Origin: a virus
Virus record (IMG/VR): IMGVR_UViG_3300027743_000021
Location: 1 to 22,398 of that record
Direction: 5' to 3' (one strand)
DNA: 22,398 nt
Shown here: piece after piece, positions 20,776 through 22,398 of the stretch
Numbering within the stretch: the first letter of the stretch is position 1
Layout of the letters: every line of letters begins with the position of its first letter
Position numbers and translations under genes: made by a program
The notes under the pieces: generated by a model
The model's input: the letters and a program-made list of their open reading frames with translations, nothing else
The model's database searches: none
What the model was told of the DNA's origin: nothing

Positions 20776-22319
20776 CCTACATCCCGAACGTTCAACCGCT
20801 CGTTACCAACCGCCTGCTGTTGGATTGGTACGCGCTGTATAACAAGTGCGAATTGTATTACAGCGGGAATGGTGTGTACGACGATACCAGCATGGCGGCC
20901 TACGGCCTTTCCAAGTGGCTGGAGGCTATCAAGCCGCTCCGGCAGGTATCCAACCGGTCGGTGGAGTTCTACGCCACGAAGATGCTGGTAGGAAATGTTC
21001 AGATTGTCACGGGAGAGGAAGGGGATACGCACCCGCTACTCGACGCTCTCAATCAGGTGCTGACGTGGAGCAACTTCGATGAGATGAAGCAGCTCTACAC
21101 CCGCGACCTGTCGAAGTTGGGGGATCTGTTCCTAAAGGTGCAGCTTGGGTACGCCGATCAGCCGCCCGTGAAGGAAGGCCAGAAGCCGCCCAAGCCGGTA
21201 GCGGACAAGGTATACATCCAGCAGGTGCCTTCGGAAAACGTGGTCAAATTCGAGGAAGACGAACGGGGCTACCTTATCAGCATCCGCATCGAAACGCCCA
21301 TCGACGTGGATGATCAAAACCAGACCATCTACCGCACCGAATACTACACGAAGAAGTCCGAAGACGCGACGATGGCCTACTACTCTGTTTGGGAAAGCAA
21401 CCTGCAATATCCCACGCCTTTGGATGAGTACGGCGAGCCGAAAGAGTGGGGGCCGCTGGCACAGTTCGGGATAGACTTCGCGCCCTTCGTTCACGATAAG
21501 TTCAAGAATACCGGGGCGCTGCGCGGGACGGGCTGCTTTACCCACACGCTCGACAAGCAGGATGAGGCCAACCGGCAGGCTACCAGGCTGGCACAGATGG
21601 TATTCAAGAAGGCCGGCGGAACCACCTGGTTGCGGCAGAACGCTTTCGACAAGGACAACCGGCCGCTCGCGCCGGCTCCGATCCTCGACGCCGCGGGCAA
21701 GCCGACCACGACCGTCTCGCTGACCGATGACATCATGCCGCGGCTGCCCTCCGGGACTACGTTGGAAAGCACCGTCCCTAACATCGCGTGGGAGGCGATC
21801 CGCAACATCGCCAACGACATGGTGGAGGAATTGAAGGAGGACATGCCGGAATTGCGATACTACTCCCAGACCGAAGGGGCGAATATGTCCGGAAAGGCGC
21901 TCTCCTACACGCTGGCCCCCGCTCTCGACCGCGCGCGTGAGGCGGGTACCAACTTCGCCACCGGCCTGACCCGGGCCTTGAAGATGGCCCTCACGATGGG
22001 GCAATTCGCCAAGGTGCTGCAAGTGGCGGGATCATACGACGCGGGCGACTTCGACCACACAATCACCGTACCCGACCCGTTTCCTCCGGATGATGCGGAG
22101 CGGGCCATCACCACGAAGGCTTGGAAGGATGCCGGGCTTGACCTGCCAACCTCCATGGAAATGGCGGGATGCACCCCGAAGCAAATTGAGAAGGCGCAAA
22201 AGGCCGCCGATGAGGCCATGAAAGCTAAGGCGAAGGTTGCCGTGGATATGATCAACAAGATCGGCGCACAGAATGACGCGGCGCGGAAAGAGGCGGCGGA
22301 TAAGAAAGCGAAAGAATGA
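20772..22319 (+). CDS. Portal protein (SPP1 gp6-type)
   Basis: 515 aa. Forms the dodecameric ring for DNA entry and exit. It follows the large terminase with an ATGA overlap and precedes the MuF-like gene. N-terminal helices (LLLDWYALYNKCELYYSG, VSNRSVEFYATKMLVG), a beta-rich wing with VPSENVVKFEEDERGYLISIRIETP, a long stem helix in AWEAIRNIANDMVEELKEDMP, and a very charged Lys/Ala-rich C-terminal tail from about residue 470. Length is normal. The last 48 bases are repeated at the window start because the genome is circular. Confidence 0.9.
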   Translation: MTYIPNVQPLVTNRLLLDWYALYNKCELYYSGNGVYDDTSMAAYGLSKWLEAIKPLRQVSNRSVEFYATKMLVGNVQIVTGEEGDTHPLLDALNQVLTWSNFDEMKQLYTRDLSKLGDLFLKVQLGYADQPPVKEGQKPPKPVADKVYIQQVPSENVVKFEEDERGYLISIRIETPIDVDDQNQTIYRTEYYTKKSEDATMAYYSVWESNLQYPTPLDEYGEPKEWGPLAQFGIDFAPFVHDKFKNTGALRGTGCFTHTLDKQDEANRQATRLAQMVFKKAGGTTWLRQNAFDKDNRPLAPAPILDAAGKPTTTVSLTDDIMPRLPSGTTLESTVPNIAWEAIRNIANDMVEELKEDMPELRYYSQTEGANMSGKALSYTLAPALDRAREAGTNFATGLTRALKMALTMGQFAKVLQVAGSYDAGDFDHTITVPDPFPPDDAERAITTKAWKDAGLDLPTSMEMAGCTPKQIEKAQKAADEAMKAKAKVAVDMINKIGAQNDAARKEAADKKAKE

Positions 22320-22398
22320 CCAACCAATTCCCGAAGTCCCCGAAGCGCGTCAAGATCGAGTGGGCGCTGGCCTTCCTCGGGTTCACCGCGCTCATCGC
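22272..22398. repeat. Terminal direct repeat, right copy (circular overlap)
   Basis: Identical to bases 1-127. It contains the last 48 bases of the portal gene and the first 83 bases of the MuF-C-terminal-like gene, which share the 4-base ATGA overlap. Joining the two copies gives a continuous circle. Confidence 0.95.
22316..22398 (+). CDS. 5' end of the MuF C-terminal-like gene (second copy of the circular overlap)
   Basis: The first 83 bases of the gene found in full at 45-368, cut by the end of the window. It is present only because of the circular overlap and is not a second gene. Confidence 0.9.
   Translation, partial: MTNQFPKSPKRVKIEWALAFLGFTALI

Noticed and set aside
1-22398. CRISPR arrays, tRNA genes, integrase or attachment sites
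   Set aside because: I looked for regularly spaced repeats, cloverleaf-like sequences and recombinase motifs and saw none; absence by eye is not proof for degenerate tRNAs.

Overview
The window is one complete small tailed-phage genome, closed as a circle. Bases 1-127 are repeated exactly at 22272-22398, so the unique length is 22,271 bp. Portal, terminase, capsid, tail-assembly and tape-measure genes lie in the usual siphovirus order. No sheath, integrase, polymerase, helicase or tRNA gene was seen. Host evidence is indirect: AGGAG-type ribosome sites and sigma70-like promoters mean a bacterium. A GH25 endolysin and apparently leaderless starts are compatible with a Gram-positive or Deinococcus/Chloroflexota-like host, but this is only a weak inference.

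Layout. (1) Late operon, + strand, about 8,012 to 22,319 and on through the circle to 731: a zinc-ribbon protein, scaffold, decoration-like protein, major capsid, head-tail connector, gp10-like protein, tail terminator, tail tube, tail chaperones G and G-T (a -1 frameshift on CCCAAAC), tape measure, a large LamG-containing tail-tip protein, two further tail proteins, an XhlA-like membrane protein, small and large terminase, portal, a MuF C-terminal-like protein and a holin. A bidirectional terminator at 703-731 closes it. (2) A short leftward operon (2140 to 781): an unknown protein and a putative single-strand annealing protein. (3) A rightward early region (2249 to 6869): a Dam-type methyltransferase, a 440-base gene-free stretch with DnaA boxes and inverted repeats (candidate origin), then a tightly overlapped train of small accessory genes, many with Cys/His metal-site motifs. 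(4) A leftward pair (7932 to 6866): a ribbon-helix-helix (RHH) regulator overlapping the GH25 endolysin by ATGA.

The most unusual feature is the control circuit. The two divergent promoter regions (2140-2249 and 7932-8012) give four starts. Each has a -10 hexamer matching 5 of 6 bases of TATAAT exactly 6 nt before its ATG, so all four mRNAs may be leaderless. An 11-bp-phased operator motif (ATGAGA/RTRAGA units) lies between the starts in both regions. A third copy of the motif, in reverse orientation, lies just right of the candidate origin at 3141-3168. The RHH protein, whose family binds such phased half-sites, is encoded beside one copy and is the natural candidate ligand. If so, one small regulator would coordinate early genes, late genes, its own lysis gene and possibly replication.
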